Assembly (NCBI GenBank): GCA_951812805.1
Contig: CATOSZ010000003.1
Coordinates: forward strand, 1,380,557-1,444,556
Direction of reading: 5' to 3'
Source of the DNA: an uncultured Alphaproteobacteria bacterium
GTDB lineage: Bacteria > Pseudomonadota > Alphaproteobacteria > GCA-2731375
Length of the DNA stretch: 64,000 nucleotides
Position numbers and translations under genes: made by a program. The notes under the pieces were generated by a model. That model did no database searches and had not been told where the DNA came from. It saw only the letters and a program-made list of their open reading frames with translations. Below are positions 1-7,647 of the stretch, one piece after another. The stretch's first letter is position 1, and the number at the start of each line of letters is the position of its first letter.

Positions 1-2
1 TC

Positions 3-338
3 GACAATGACCCAAATGCGGAAATCCGAATATCGTTTAAGAAGGGAGATGGGTCTTGGTCCTATGTTGGTCGGGACAATGTCGAAGTAGTATCCCAGAA
101 GGACCGCCCGACCATGAATCTCGGCTGGCTCGACGAGGCCAATGTACTTCATCAGTTCGGCCATGTGTTAGGCTTAATGCATGAACACCAGAATCCGTAT
201 GAACCAGTTTCTTGGAATGAAGTGGCCGTCTATAAGCTTTTCTCCGGCGTACCCAATCATTGGACCAAAGAACAAATTGAACGCAACATTCTCCAACCAT
301 TCGATAAATCAACGTACCCGATACCCAAGCCATTCGAC
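3..338 (+). pseudogene. Astacin-like zinc metalloprotease, 3' fragment cut by IS66
   Basis: The reading frame is open from the left edge of the window (codons start at 3), so the true start lies outside. Visible sequence includes a substrate-strand region around TMNLGW and the zinc-site stretch HQFGHVLGLMHEHQNP (about 150-197), which matches the HExxHxxGxxHE signature of astacin/ZnMc enzymes in having three histidines and the MHEH end. The usual catalytic glutamate is glutamine here (CAG codon at 153-155). The frame runs into the left end of an IS66 element at 339 and stops inside it at 390-392, so the C-terminal part is lost. Either the gene was already inactive, or it encoded a binding-only homologue. 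Family assignment is firm; activity is doubtful. Confidence 0.75.
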
Positions 339-793
339 GTAACCGGGGCAAAAGGCCGGGCCTGGGGACGGGGGGATCTGGCCTGGGTATAGGGGTGAGT
401 CTCAACGGCCACATCTTGTGAGGCTTCCGCGTCAAGTGACCAGATATCGATGTTCGCGGCGGGAGGTCTGTGATTCGATCCCGTCATGGCCGAATCGCTT
501 CCGGATCTCGACGATCTTGATGTCGCCGCCCTGAAGGCGCTGGTTCTGACGCTGCTTGAGGAGCAGGCGGCCCTGCGTGCCGAGAACGCGACATTGCGCG
601 AAGAGATCCGCCGTCTCAAAGGCCTTTCCGGGCCACCGGATATCAAGCCGAGCGGCATGGACAAGCAGGCCGTATCCCGGGGCCGGACGGGGCGGAAGGC
701 GGGACGGCGGGCCAAGAAGGGCCGGGTTCCCATCGACGAGAGGCGGATCGTCCGGGCCGCCGTGCCGGCGGGCTCGCGCTTCAAGGGCTATGA
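339..793 (+). mobile_element. IS66-family element, left 455 bp only
   Basis: The segment begins with the IS66 tip GTAACCGGGGCAAAAGGCC and is the same as the left part of the complete copies at 867-2637 (reverse) and 20774-22544. It ends inside the transposase gene where an IS21 tip starts at 794. The eight bases before it, CATTCGAC (331-338), would be its target duplication, but the right end is not next to it. Confidence 0.9.
486..793 (+). pseudogene. IS66 transposase, N-terminal fragment
   Basis: About 102 residues are identical to the N-terminus of the full 532-residue transposase found elsewhere in the window. They include the leucine-rich coiled-coil stretch (residues about 20-47) and the basic GRTGRKAGRRAKKGR segment. 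The frame is lost at the IS21 tip (after RFKGY), which adds a short unrelated tail and a stop at 834-836. No catalytic residues are present. Confidence 0.9.
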
Positions 794-866
794 TGTGAAT
801 CGGCATGCAAAACTGACCCACTTTGGTGGGTTATGAGCGGTAAGAATTGACCCACCTGGAACGCTA
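794..866 (+). mobile_element. Detached right tip of an IS21 element
   Basis: Starts TGTGAATCGGCATGC and carries the two TGACCCAC boxes and a small hairpin (ACCCAC-TTTG-GTGGGT) that form the istA-side end of the complete IS21 copies (56628 onward). It stops at 866, where an IS66 has inserted. The rest of this IS21 (17864-20773) now lies 17 kb away in the opposite orientation because of the IS66-mediated inversion. Confidence 0.92.
859..866. repeat. IS66 target duplication GAACGCTA, copy 1
   Basis: These eight bases directly precede the IS66 right tip at 867. The partner copy is at 20766-20773 in reverse orientation, next to the other IS66 copy. In intact IS21 the same bases occur once, in CCTGGAACGCTAGCATCC. 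Confidence 0.95.
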
Positions 867-2637
867 GTAACAGGGGCAAAACCCCGGGCGGTCAAGCCAT
901 TTCGATGCAGCGTTGTCTGACGAGGATCGGCAGTGGGGGCACGGGTGGGGCGCCGGGGACCTTGAGGCGGTCGCCGAGATAATCCCAGAAGGAGAGGCCA
1001 AGTTTCTGGCAGGTCTTGTAGAGGCCGAGGAATGTGTCTCGGGCCTGCTTGCCGTCCTCGGAGCGTGTGCCGCCGGAGAATTTTCGCCTTGTGACCATGG
1101 CGCGGATGTCGCGTTCCGCGCCGTTGGTGTTGAGCGGGACCTCCGGGCGGTCGAGGACGACGAGCAGTTCGTCGCGGTTGGCATGCAGGCGAGCCAGGAG
1201 CCGGTCGAGGCGGAGGAATCCGGTCTTGGTCGCGAAGAGCGCATCGAAGCGGCATGCCAGGTGGGCCCGCCGTCCTGGCGCCGGCCTTTCGCGATAGGCT
1301 TTGAGATCGGCGTAGAGTTGCCAGAGCCGTGCCTGGATGTGTTCCTTCTCGCGCCGCTGGCTCCGGGAGAAGGTCATCAGCTTGTGGATCAAGCGCTCCG
1401 CATGGACCCAGCAGAGCGCGTGGCGGCCGACGTTGAACTGGCCAGCATCGTCACTCAGGACGACGCAGGCGCCCGCGGCCGTGCCCCTGAGCAGGCCGTG
1501 CGCGGCGATGGCGCCCCACAGCGCCCCCTCGGTGGCGGTCCGCGCGGCCCCGCGCCCGTCCCCGTGCCCGGTGATGGCGAGCCGCCCCAGGTGGGCCAGC
1601 CAGGCATCTTCGTTGGTGAAGCGCCGCGGGCAGCCCTCGGCCAGACGGGCGATCACCGATGCGGCCAGGTCGCGCTCGGCCATGTAGGCGAAGGCGGCGG
1701 CATTGAGCACATAGTCCGCGTGGCCGGCCCGCAGCCGTTCCAGGAAGTTCAAGCGGCTCTTGGAAAACGTCGTGGCGAACCAAGCGAAGGCGTCGTTGCC
1801 GATCCCGCTCGTCACCCCGTTGCGGTTGGCGTGGCGGGCGCCGGTATCGTCGACGCTGATCCAGGGCGCCGTCTCCAGGCCGGCGCGCAGCACCGCCTCG
1901 CCCTCGGCGACGAAGCCGTCATGGCCCTCGTTCAACAACCGCACCACCTGGCGCTTGGAGATCTTGATGCCGAGGTCGTCCAAGAGCCGCGCCAAGCGCT
2001 CCGCGCTGGTCTGGCCGCCATGATAGAGCGCCAGCACGAAACGCCTGAGCGCCGGGCCGAAGTGGCCGCGCGTCCCCGCCGGCAGCGGCGCCACGATCGT
2101 GGCCCCCTCGGGCGTCAGCCAGCGCTCGCGGCGTAACAGGACAGTGTTCGGCCGGCAGAGCAGGTCCTGAACCAGATAGTCTTCATAGCCCTTGAAGCGC
2201 GAGCCCGCCGGCACGGCGGCCCGGACGATCCGCCTCTCGTCGATGGGAACCCGGCCCTTCTTGGCCCGCCGTCCCGCCTTCCGCCCCGTCCGGCCCCGGG
2301 ATACGGCCTGCTTGTCCATGCCGCTCGGCTTGATATCCGGTGGCCCGGAAAGGCCTTTGAGACGGCGGATCTCTTCGCGCAATGTCGCGTTCTCGGCACG
2401 CAGGGCCGCCTGCTCCTCAAGCAGCGTCAGAACCAGCGCCTTCAGGGCGGCGACATCAAGATCGTCGAGATCCGGAAGCGATTCGGCCATGACGGGATCG
2501 AATCACAGACCTCCCGCCGCGAACATCGATATCTGGTCACTTGACGCGGAAGCCTCACAAGATGTGGCCGTTGAGACTCACCCCTATACCCAGGCCAGAT
2601 CCCCCCGTCCCCAGGCCCGGCCTTTTGCCCCGGTTAC
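867..2637 (-). mobile_element. IS66-family insertion sequence, complete (copy A, 1771 bp)
   Basis: The ends GTAACAGGGGCAAAA (867) and TTTTGCCCCGGTTAC (2637) are imperfect inverted repeats. The element holds a single transposase gene and no TnpA/TnpB helper genes, as in the single-gene (ISBst12-like) branch of IS66. Its length is the same as the copy at 20774-22544. The two flanking octamers differ (GAACGCTA and TCTTGATG), so this is not a simple insertion product. Confidence 0.95.
892..2490 (-). CDS. IS66-family transposase (copy A)
   Basis: This 532-residue DDE transposase has an N-terminal coiled coil, a basic linker, a degenerate zinc-finger region near LLCRPN and a central catalytic domain. 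Candidate catalytic residues are in WISVDDTG, VVLSDDAGQF and TNGAERDIR. It translates identically to the copy at 20921-22519. It moves the 1771-bp element and generates the 8-bp duplications seen here. The ATG lies about 150 bp inside the left end. No frameshift is seen, so it is probably active. Confidence 0.93.
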   Translation of the reverse strand: MAESLPDLDDLDVAALKALVLTLLEEQAALRAENATLREEIRRLKGLSGPPDIKPSGMDKQAVSRGRTGRKAGRRAKKGRVPIDERRIVRAAVPAGSRFKGYEDYLVQDLLCRPNTVLLRRERWLTPEGATIVAPLPAGTRGHFGPALRRFVLALYHGGQTSAERLARLLDDLGIKISKRQVVRLLNEGHDGFVAEGEAVLRAGLETAPWISVDDTGARHANRNGVTSGIGNDAFAWFATTFSKSRLNFLERLRAGHADYVLNAAAFAYMAERDLAASVIARLAEGCPRRFTNEDAWLAHLGRLAITGHGDGRGAARTATEGALWGAIAAHGLLRGTAAGACVVLSDDAGQFNVGRHALCWVHAERLIHKLMTFSRSQRREKEHIQARLWQLYADLKAYRERPAPGRRAHLACRFDALFATKTGFLRLDRLLARLHANRDELLVVLDRPEVPLNTNGAERDIRAMVTRRKFSGGTRSEDGKQARDTFLGLYKTCQKLGLSFWDYLGDRLKVPGAPPVPPLPILVRQRCIEMA

Positions 2638-2645
2638 TCTTGATG
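2638..2645. repeat. IS66 target duplication CATCAAGA (reverse), copy 1
   Basis: TCTTGATG next to the IS66 left tip is the reverse complement of CATCAAGA at 22545-22552, which flanks the right end of the other IS66 copy. In the joined IS1634 transposase gene the bases occur once and encode part of KHQD. Confidence 0.95.
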
Positions 2646-3104
2646 CTTGCCCAGCCAATCGAGCGTGGCATACAGCTCCTTCACCTTGACCGGCCCCAGG
2701 TCGAGCGTCGCGCCGAGCGAGTGGCTCGCCGTCGCCGGGTCCAGGGCCCGGGCCGTCGCCAGCTTGGCCGACGGCGCCAGCACCCGGGCGACGATCAGCG
2801 CCAGCGCCAGCTGATGGCGGCGCTCGTTGCCGCGCGGCAGCAGTGCATCAAGTTCGATGGCCCGCGCCGTGCCGAGCGCCGCCAGCACATGGCCGTGCGG
2901 TAGCGCCCTCTCGATCGCCATGCCGTCACCGGCCGGCGCCAGACCGTCGCCGCGTAGCGCCGCGCGCAACAGCTCGACCCGCTCGGCGGGCCAGTCGGAG
3001 AGGTTCTTGAGGGTTCGGTTCTTGACCTTGCCGTTCTCACGGTAGCTCTCCCGCAACAGGACGGCGGGCCGGGAGCTTCGGTTTGGGATGGTGGCGACGT
3101 ACAT
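2638..3104 (-). pseudogene. IS1634-type transposase, N-terminal part
   Basis: Residues 1-156 of an IS4-superfamily transposase start at MYVATIPNR. The fragment ends at LGKHQ where IS66 begins. Joining CAT-CAA-GA to the fragment at 22545 gives a continuous frame reading LGKHQDGIERRL, so the two pieces are one gene. The N-terminal domain is present here; none of the DDE residues are. Confidence 0.88.
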
Positions 3105-3228
3105 GTGTATCTTGAATCACCGGCATTCGCTCGTGTCAAGCAAAAATCACCAATGTTTATGACTACAAAACCACCCCGAAAACCACAACTTCAAACGCTT
3201 ACGTCAAAAAGTGGGGTAAGTTCAGGCT

Positions 3229-3265
3229 AACCCGCCGCCGGGGACGACGCAAGGTAGGTGCGGAT
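3229..3265 (-). pseudogene. IS91 transposase, short continuation fragment
   Basis: Read on the minus strand and joined to the fragment ending at 4703, these bases encode HPHLPCVVPGGG, the continuation of the IS91 HUH-like region (usually HHPHVHCVVPGGG). It lies between the IS1634 end (3228) and the 1437-bp element (3266). The rest of the IS91 transposase and the terminus are missing. Confidence 0.75.
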
Positions 3266-4702
3266 CAGCAGTTCTCATTATGGCTCTTGTTTCTGTCTCC
3301 TGGGTGATACTCGCTTGGGGTTCGGTTTCGGTTCAGAGGCTGGCTCTGGCAGGCGGTGGCTGCCCAGTGATGAGGGTCCGCACGAGGGCCGCCCAGGAGG
3401 GGAAGACGATGTAGCTGGTAATGGTGCGTAAGTGTTCGAAGAAGCGCCGACGTGAGCCAAGGGCGCCGCGGGCCTTTTCCCAGACGGCTTCGAGGATCTC
3501 GCACACGCCGTGGCAGGCGAAGGCGAAGAGGTTCATGGTGGCGAGCAGGGCCGAGAGGTTCTGTTTGCCATGTCCGAAGTTGTGCTCGAGATTGTAGCCG
3601 TTGTTCTTGAGCACGTTGAAGGTCTCGTTCTCGATCTTCCAACGGGCCCGCCCGCAGGCGGCGAGTTCGGCGACGTTGCTCCGGTCGACAGCGATGTCGG
3701 TGACGAAGCTGTTGCGGTACGTGACCTTTCCGGCCTTGTTGACGATCTCGATGTTGAGCCAGTTGACCCGGAGCGCGTCCTTACCGTCGCGGATCGGCAC
3801 GTCGGCGAGCCAACGGTAGCGATGGGTCTGGAAGCCACGGCCTTTCTTGACCCGTTCCTCGTGGATCGGCAGTTCGATGCCGTCGAGCCATTCGTGGAGC
3901 GTCGGATGCGAGCCTGGCTTGGCGACGAACAGGAAGTTGCCGCCAACCGCTTGAACGGCCTCGCAAATCGGCTGGCGGGAATAGAGATCGTCGCCGAGAT
4001 AGATCGGCTTCAGCCGGGCCAGGCCGGGCCCGTGCGCGACCAGCCAGCGCCGCGTCGCCCGGCTTTCGCAGTCCTGCTTCTCCCCGCCATCCTGGGGAAC
4101 GACGAACTCCGGAGCCAGCGGTATCGCCCGGGCGTGGCCCGGGGCGACAAGCGCTGCCGTGACCATGTTGTGGTGATACTCCACGGCCCCGTCGTTGCGC
4201 TTGCGCTGCGAGCAGTTGGGGCAGGAGATCTTCCGCGAGCAGAAATATTCGGTGCCGTCGAGCGCGACCAGGAGATGGCCGTCCAGGCGTCGGAAGGGGC
4301 CGAGCCCACCGCCCGCCTCCAGACGTTCCAGCAGGGACGAGAAGAGCGGATAGAGCCTGTCCGGCACCACCGGGTCCAGCATCGCCCGGATCTGGTTGTC
4401 CGTCGGGATCCGCGACATGGAGAACAAGCTCTCACAATTCGAGCGCCCGTGCGCCCGCGCCAACGTGCGCTGATGGGACAGGAACGAGGGGCTCTGCATG
4501 AAGAACAGCGAGAAGGCCGAAAGCCCGAAGTCGGCCATGTCATAGCGGCTGTTGCTCCCCGTCCGCTTGTCCGGGAAGGACCCGCAGAGCGAGCGCAACT
4601 CCAATATCAGGTCTTTGAGCACCTTCATCGCCACTTTGAATCAGAAACCGGGCTCCTTGCATAGGAAAAAATCAACGCAAATCGCCAAAATGAGAATTGC
4701 TG
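3266..4702 (-). mobile_element. IS4/ISNCY-like element, copy 1 (1437 bp)
   Basis: Terminal inverted repeats are CAGCAGTTCTCATTATGGC and, reversed, CAGCAATTCTCATTTTGGC (17 of 19 match). A perfect 9-bp duplication GGTGCGGAT flanks it at 3257-3265 and 4703-4711, so this copy is an undisturbed insertion into the IS91 transposase gene. A second copy of the same length is at 6211-7647. Confidence 0.93.
3333..4634 (-). CDS. DDE transposase, IS4/ISNCY-like (copy 1)
   Basis: This 433-residue transposase has an RNase H-like catalytic core. Probable acidic residues lie in LVALDGTEYF, YLGDDLYSR and RWKIENETFN, and a small Cys cluster (CPNCS) follows the first. The N-terminus (about 1-110) contains the HQRTLARAHGRSNCES block seen in unclassified (ISNCY-type) families, which I recognise only loosely. 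The identical protein is encoded at 6278-7579. No disruption is visible, so it is likely functional. Confidence 0.85.
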   Translation of the reverse strand: MAMKVLKDLILELRSLCGSFPDKRTGSNSRYDMADFGLSAFSLFFMQSPSFLSHQRTLARAHGRSNCESLFSMSRIPTDNQIRAMLDPVVPDRLYPLFSSLLERLEAGGGLGPFRRLDGHLLVALDGTEYFCSRKISCPNCSQRKRNDGAVEYHHNMVTAALVAPGHARAIPLAPEFVVPQDGGEKQDCESRATRRWLVAHGPGLARLKPIYLGDDLYSRQPICEAVQAVGGNFLFVAKPGSHPTLHEWLDGIELPIHEERVKKGRGFQTHRYRWLADVPIRDGKDALRVNWLNIEIVNKAGKVTYRNSFVTDIAVDRSNVAELAACGRARWKIENETFNVLKNNGYNLEHNFGHGKQNLSALLATMNLFAFACHGVCEILEAVWEKARGALGSRRRFFEHLRTITSYIVFPSWAALVRTLITGQPPPARASL

Positions 4703-5183
4703 GGTGCGGATGGTGCGTAAGCGTCTGTCCCCAGGTATGCAGGATAGCGAGAAAGCCGATCTCGGCGCCCAAGTGTCTGGGGTCGGCGGCGATGGTCTTC
4801 AGCGTCTCGGCCGCGGCCCGGAACAGGATCGCATAGACCTCCGCCTTGTTGTGGAAGGCGATGGCCGCGACTTCGGCCGGCAGGGTGAAGACGACATGGA
4901 AGTAAGGCACCTCCAGGAGATCGGCTTGCCGCTGGCCGAGCCACTCGGCACGCGCCAGGCCCTGACACTTCGGACAATGCCGATTGCGGCAGGAGTTGTA
5001 GGCGATACGGGCCTGGGCACAATCGCCGCAAGCCTCGACAAGCCCGCCGAGCGTGGCCGTGCGGCAGGCCTTGATCGCCGCCATCATCCGCCGCTCGACG
5101 CGCCCCATGCGGTCGCCACGGGCGGTCCGATACGCGGCGCCGTGACGGCGGAACACATCGGCGACTTCCAGAGCCGGCCGCAT
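4703..5183 (-). pseudogene. IS91-family rolling-circle transposase, N-terminal part
   Basis: About 158 residues from MRPALEVADV contain the IS91 zinc-binding domain (CGDCAQ, then CRNRHCPKCQG) followed by YFHVVFTLP and the start of the HUH region, GQTLTHHPH. The 1437-bp element cuts the gene exactly here. With it removed the next residues read LPCVVPGGG (3229-3257), so the second motif residue also differs from the family norm (HVH to HLP). The two catalytic tyrosines of the Y2 domain are absent. Confidence 0.88.
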
Positions 5184-5188
5184 GGGCC

Positions 5189-6061
5189 TCAGCCGGGCGG
5201 CACGACCTCCAGGCTCAGGCGGTCGAGCGGGCTCTCGGTGCCGGCGATCGTCGTCGTCGCCACCCGGGTGTAGCGGGCCGTGGTCGACAGGTTGTTGTGG
5301 CCCAGCAGCACCTGGATGATGCGGATGTCGACGCCGCTCTCCAGCAGGTGGGTGGCGAAGCTGTGCCGCAACGTATGGACGGTGACGCGCTTCCCCAATC
5401 CCGCCGCCGCCCGTGCCGAGCGGCATGCCGCGTGCAGGACCTGCACGTCGATGGGTTTGCTCTCGTGACGACCGGGGAACAGCCACGTCGCGGGCCGTGC
5501 CAGCCGCCAATAGGTGCGCAGAATGGTCAGCAGCTGGGCGGACAGCATCACGGTGTGGTCCTTCCCGCCCTTGCCGTGACGCACCTGGATCACCATGCGT
5601 TCGCTGTCGATATCCGCTACCCGCAGGCCGGCCGCCTCCGAGGCGCGCAGACCCGCCGCGTAAGCGGTCGTCAGCGCCGTGCGCGCCTTCAAGCTCGGCA
5701 CCGCTTCCAGGAACCGCACCACCTCGTCCGCGCTCAGCACGACGGGCAGCTTCTGGGGCTCGCGCGCGTGCGCGATCCGCTCCGGGATCTCGGGCCGGTT
5801 CAAGGTCACGCCGTAAAAGAAACGCAACGCACAAACCGTCTGATTGAGCGAAGGCCACGATATGCCGCGCGAGACGAGATGGACTTGGTAGGCGCGGACA
5901 TCCTCGATATCCAGCTCATCCGGGGAACGGCCGAAATACCGGCTGAACTTGGCCACGGCATGAATGTAGGATCGTTGCGTGGCCGGAGACAGGTTGCGCA
6001 CCGTCATGTCGTCGATCATACGGCGGCGTAGCGGGCTCGGATCCTGGGGTCTCGCGGGCAT
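5189..6061 (-). CDS. Tyrosine recombinase/integrase associated with IS91
   Basis: This 290-residue XerC/D-like recombinase has an N-terminal SAM-like domain (about 20-100) and a catalytic domain with R in GLRASEA, HTLRHSFATHLLE (H-x-x-R), LGHNNLSTT and the nucleophile Tyr in ARYTRV. All key residues are present. Its TGA is 5 nt before the ATG of the IS91 transposase, so the two form an operon. A close recombinase-Y2 pairing is a known IS91 variant; its role in transposition is not settled. It is intact although its partner is broken. Confidence 0.9.
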   Translation of the reverse strand: MPARPQDPSPLRRRMIDDMTVRNLSPATQRSYIHAVAKFSRYFGRSPDELDIEDVRAYQVHLVSRGISWPSLNQTVCALRFFYGVTLNRPEIPERIAHAREPQKLPVVLSADEVVRFLEAVPSLKARTALTTAYAAGLRASEAAGLRVADIDSERMVIQVRHGKGGKDHTVMLSAQLLTILRTYWRLARPATWLFPGRHESKPIDVQVLHAACRSARAAAGLGKRVTVHTLRHSFATHLLESGVDIRIIQVLLGHNNLSTTARYTRVATTTIAGTESPLDRLSLEVVPPG

Positions 6062-6210
6062 GGGACGGTCTCCTGATCAAGGGATGGGCTCCAACACCCA
6101 AAACCCTCGCATCAGGAGGCCAAACCCGCCATCAAACGCTCCAATCTGCCGCGACAGCGGCTTCGCTCAATCACAGTTCAGCAAGTTTGGGAACCCCGAA
6201 TGTCAACAGG

Positions 6211-7647
6211 CAGCAGTTCTCATTATGGCTCTTGTTTCTGTCTCCTGGGTGATACTCGCTTGGGGTTCGGTTTCGGTTCAGAGGCTGGCTCTGGCAGGCG
6301 GTGGCTGCCCAGTGATGAGGGTCCGCACGAGGGCCGCCCAGGAGGGGAAGACGATGTAGCTGGTAATGGTGCGTAAGTGTTCGAAGAAGCGCCGACGTGA
6401 GCCAAGGGCGCCGCGGGCCTTTTCCCAGACGGCTTCGAGGATCTCGCACACGCCGTGGCAGGCGAAGGCGAAGAGGTTCATGGTGGCGAGCAGGGCCGAG
6501 AGGTTCTGTTTGCCATGTCCGAAGTTGTGCTCGAGATTGTAGCCGTTGTTCTTGAGCACGTTGAAGGTCTCGTTCTCGATCTTCCAACGGGCCCGCCCGC
6601 AGGCGGCGAGTTCGGCGACGTTGCTCCGGTCGACAGCGATGTCGGTGACGAAGCTGTTGCGGTACGTGACCTTTCCGGCCTTGTTGACGATCTCGATGTT
6701 GAGCCAGTTGACCCGGAGCGCGTCCTTACCGTCGCGGATCGGCACGTCGGCGAGCCAACGGTAGCGATGGGTCTGGAAGCCACGGCCTTTCTTGACCCGT
6801 TCCTCGTGGATCGGCAGTTCGATGCCGTCGAGCCATTCGTGGAGCGTCGGATGCGAGCCTGGCTTGGCGACGAACAGGAAGTTGCCGCCAACCGCTTGAA
6901 CGGCCTCGCAAATCGGCTGGCGGGAATAGAGATCGTCGCCGAGATAGATCGGCTTCAGCCGGGCCAGGCCGGGCCCGTGCGCGACCAGCCAGCGCCGCGT
7001 CGCCCGGCTTTCGCAGTCCTGCTTCTCCCCGCCATCCTGGGGAACGACGAACTCCGGAGCCAGCGGTATCGCCCGGGCGTGGCCCGGGGCGACAAGCGCT
7101 GCCGTGACCATGTTGTGGTGATACTCCACGGCCCCGTCGTTGCGCTTGCGCTGCGAGCAGTTGGGGCAGGAGATCTTCCGCGAGCAGAAATATTCGGTGC
7201 CGTCGAGCGCGACCAGGAGATGGCCGTCCAGGCGTCGGAAGGGGCCGAGCCCACCGCCCGCCTCCAGACGTTCCAGCAGGGACGAGAAGAGCGGATAGAG
7301 CCTGTCCGGCACCACCGGGTCCAGCATCGCCCGGATCTGGTTGTCCGTCGGGATCCGCGACATGGAGAACAAGCTCTCACAATTCGAGCGCCCGTGCGCC
7401 CGCGCCAACGTGCGCTGATGGGACAGGAACGAGGGGCTCTGCATGAAGAACAGCGAGAAGGCCGAAAGCCCGAAGTCGGCCATGTCATAGCGGCTGTTGC
7501 TCCCCGTCCGCTTGTCCGGGAAGGACCCGCAGAGCGAGCGCAACTCCAATATCAGGTCTTTGAGCACCTTCATCGCCACTTTGAATCAGAAACCGGGCTC
7601 CTTGCATAGGAAAAAATCAACGCAAATCGCCAAAATGAGAATTGCTG
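6211..7647 (-). mobile_element. IS4/ISNCY-like element, copy 2 (1437 bp)
   Basis: Same length and ends as copy 1. Its flanks (GTCAACAGG on the left, CTCGCGCCC on the right) show no 9-bp duplication. The left neighbour is IS91 leader sequence and the right one is the 3' end of an adenylate cyclase gene. This indicates a deletion or recombination at one end after insertion. Confidence 0.93.
6278..7579 (-). CDS. DDE transposase, IS4/ISNCY-like (copy 2)
   Basis: Encodes the same 433 residues as the copy at 3333-4634, with no difference in translation, so the two copies separated recently. The catalytic features are the same. The 10-bp overlap with the adenylate cyclase fusion tail (stop at 7570) comes from the cyclase frame running into the element's right end. 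Confidence 0.85.
   Translation of the reverse strand: MAMKVLKDLILELRSLCGSFPDKRTGSNSRYDMADFGLSAFSLFFMQSPSFLSHQRTLARAHGRSNCESLFSMSRIPTDNQIRAMLDPVVPDRLYPLFSSLLERLEAGGGLGPFRRLDGHLLVALDGTEYFCSRKISCPNCSQRKRNDGAVEYHHNMVTAALVAPGHARAIPLAPEFVVPQDGGEKQDCESRATRRWLVAHGPGLARLKPIYLGDDLYSRQPICEAVQAVGGNFLFVAKPGSHPTLHEWLDGIELPIHEERVKKGRGFQTHRYRWLADVPIRDGKDALRVNWLNIEIVNKAGKVTYRNSFVTDIAVDRSNVAELAACGRARWKIENETFNVLKNNGYNLEHNFGHGKQNLSALLATMNLFAFACHGVCEILEAVWEKARGALGSRRRFFEHLRTITSYIVFPSWAALVRTLITGQPPPARASL

Larger units (their letters stand above)
2638..3228 (-). mobile_element. IS1634-type element, 5' half
   Basis: Carries the transposase start and the left terminal repeat. Read outward-in on the minus strand, the tip AGCCTGAACTTACCCCAC (ending at 3228) resembles the right tip of the 3' half at 23901 (AGGCTGAACTTGGCCCAC). 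The element was cut by IS66 and its halves were separated by the inversion of 2638-20773. Confidence 0.85.
4703..6210 (-). mobile_element. IS91-family element with tyrosine recombinase, 3'-truncated
   Basis: Holds a recombinase gene followed 5 nt later by the Y2-type transposase gene. Some IS91-family members are known to have such an extra recombinase. The left part runs to 6210, where the second ISNCY-like copy begins; the leader 6062-6210 contains the likely origin-side end. The transposase is broken at 4703 and the distal end is lost beyond 3229. Confidence 0.78.

Noticed and set aside
913-2136. Long open frame opposite the IS66 transposase (also at 21275-22498)
   Set aside because: It lies antisense to an intact transposase gene, has no start signal and no domain; a high-GC shadow frame.
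2638-3104. Separate small gene for the 156-residue protein at the IS66 border
   Set aside because: It joins in frame to the fragment at 22545 through the shared octamer, so it is half of one transposase.
3510-4664. 384-residue frame opposite the ISNCY-like transposase (also 6455-7609)
   Set aside because: Antisense shadow of a clear DDE transposase gene.
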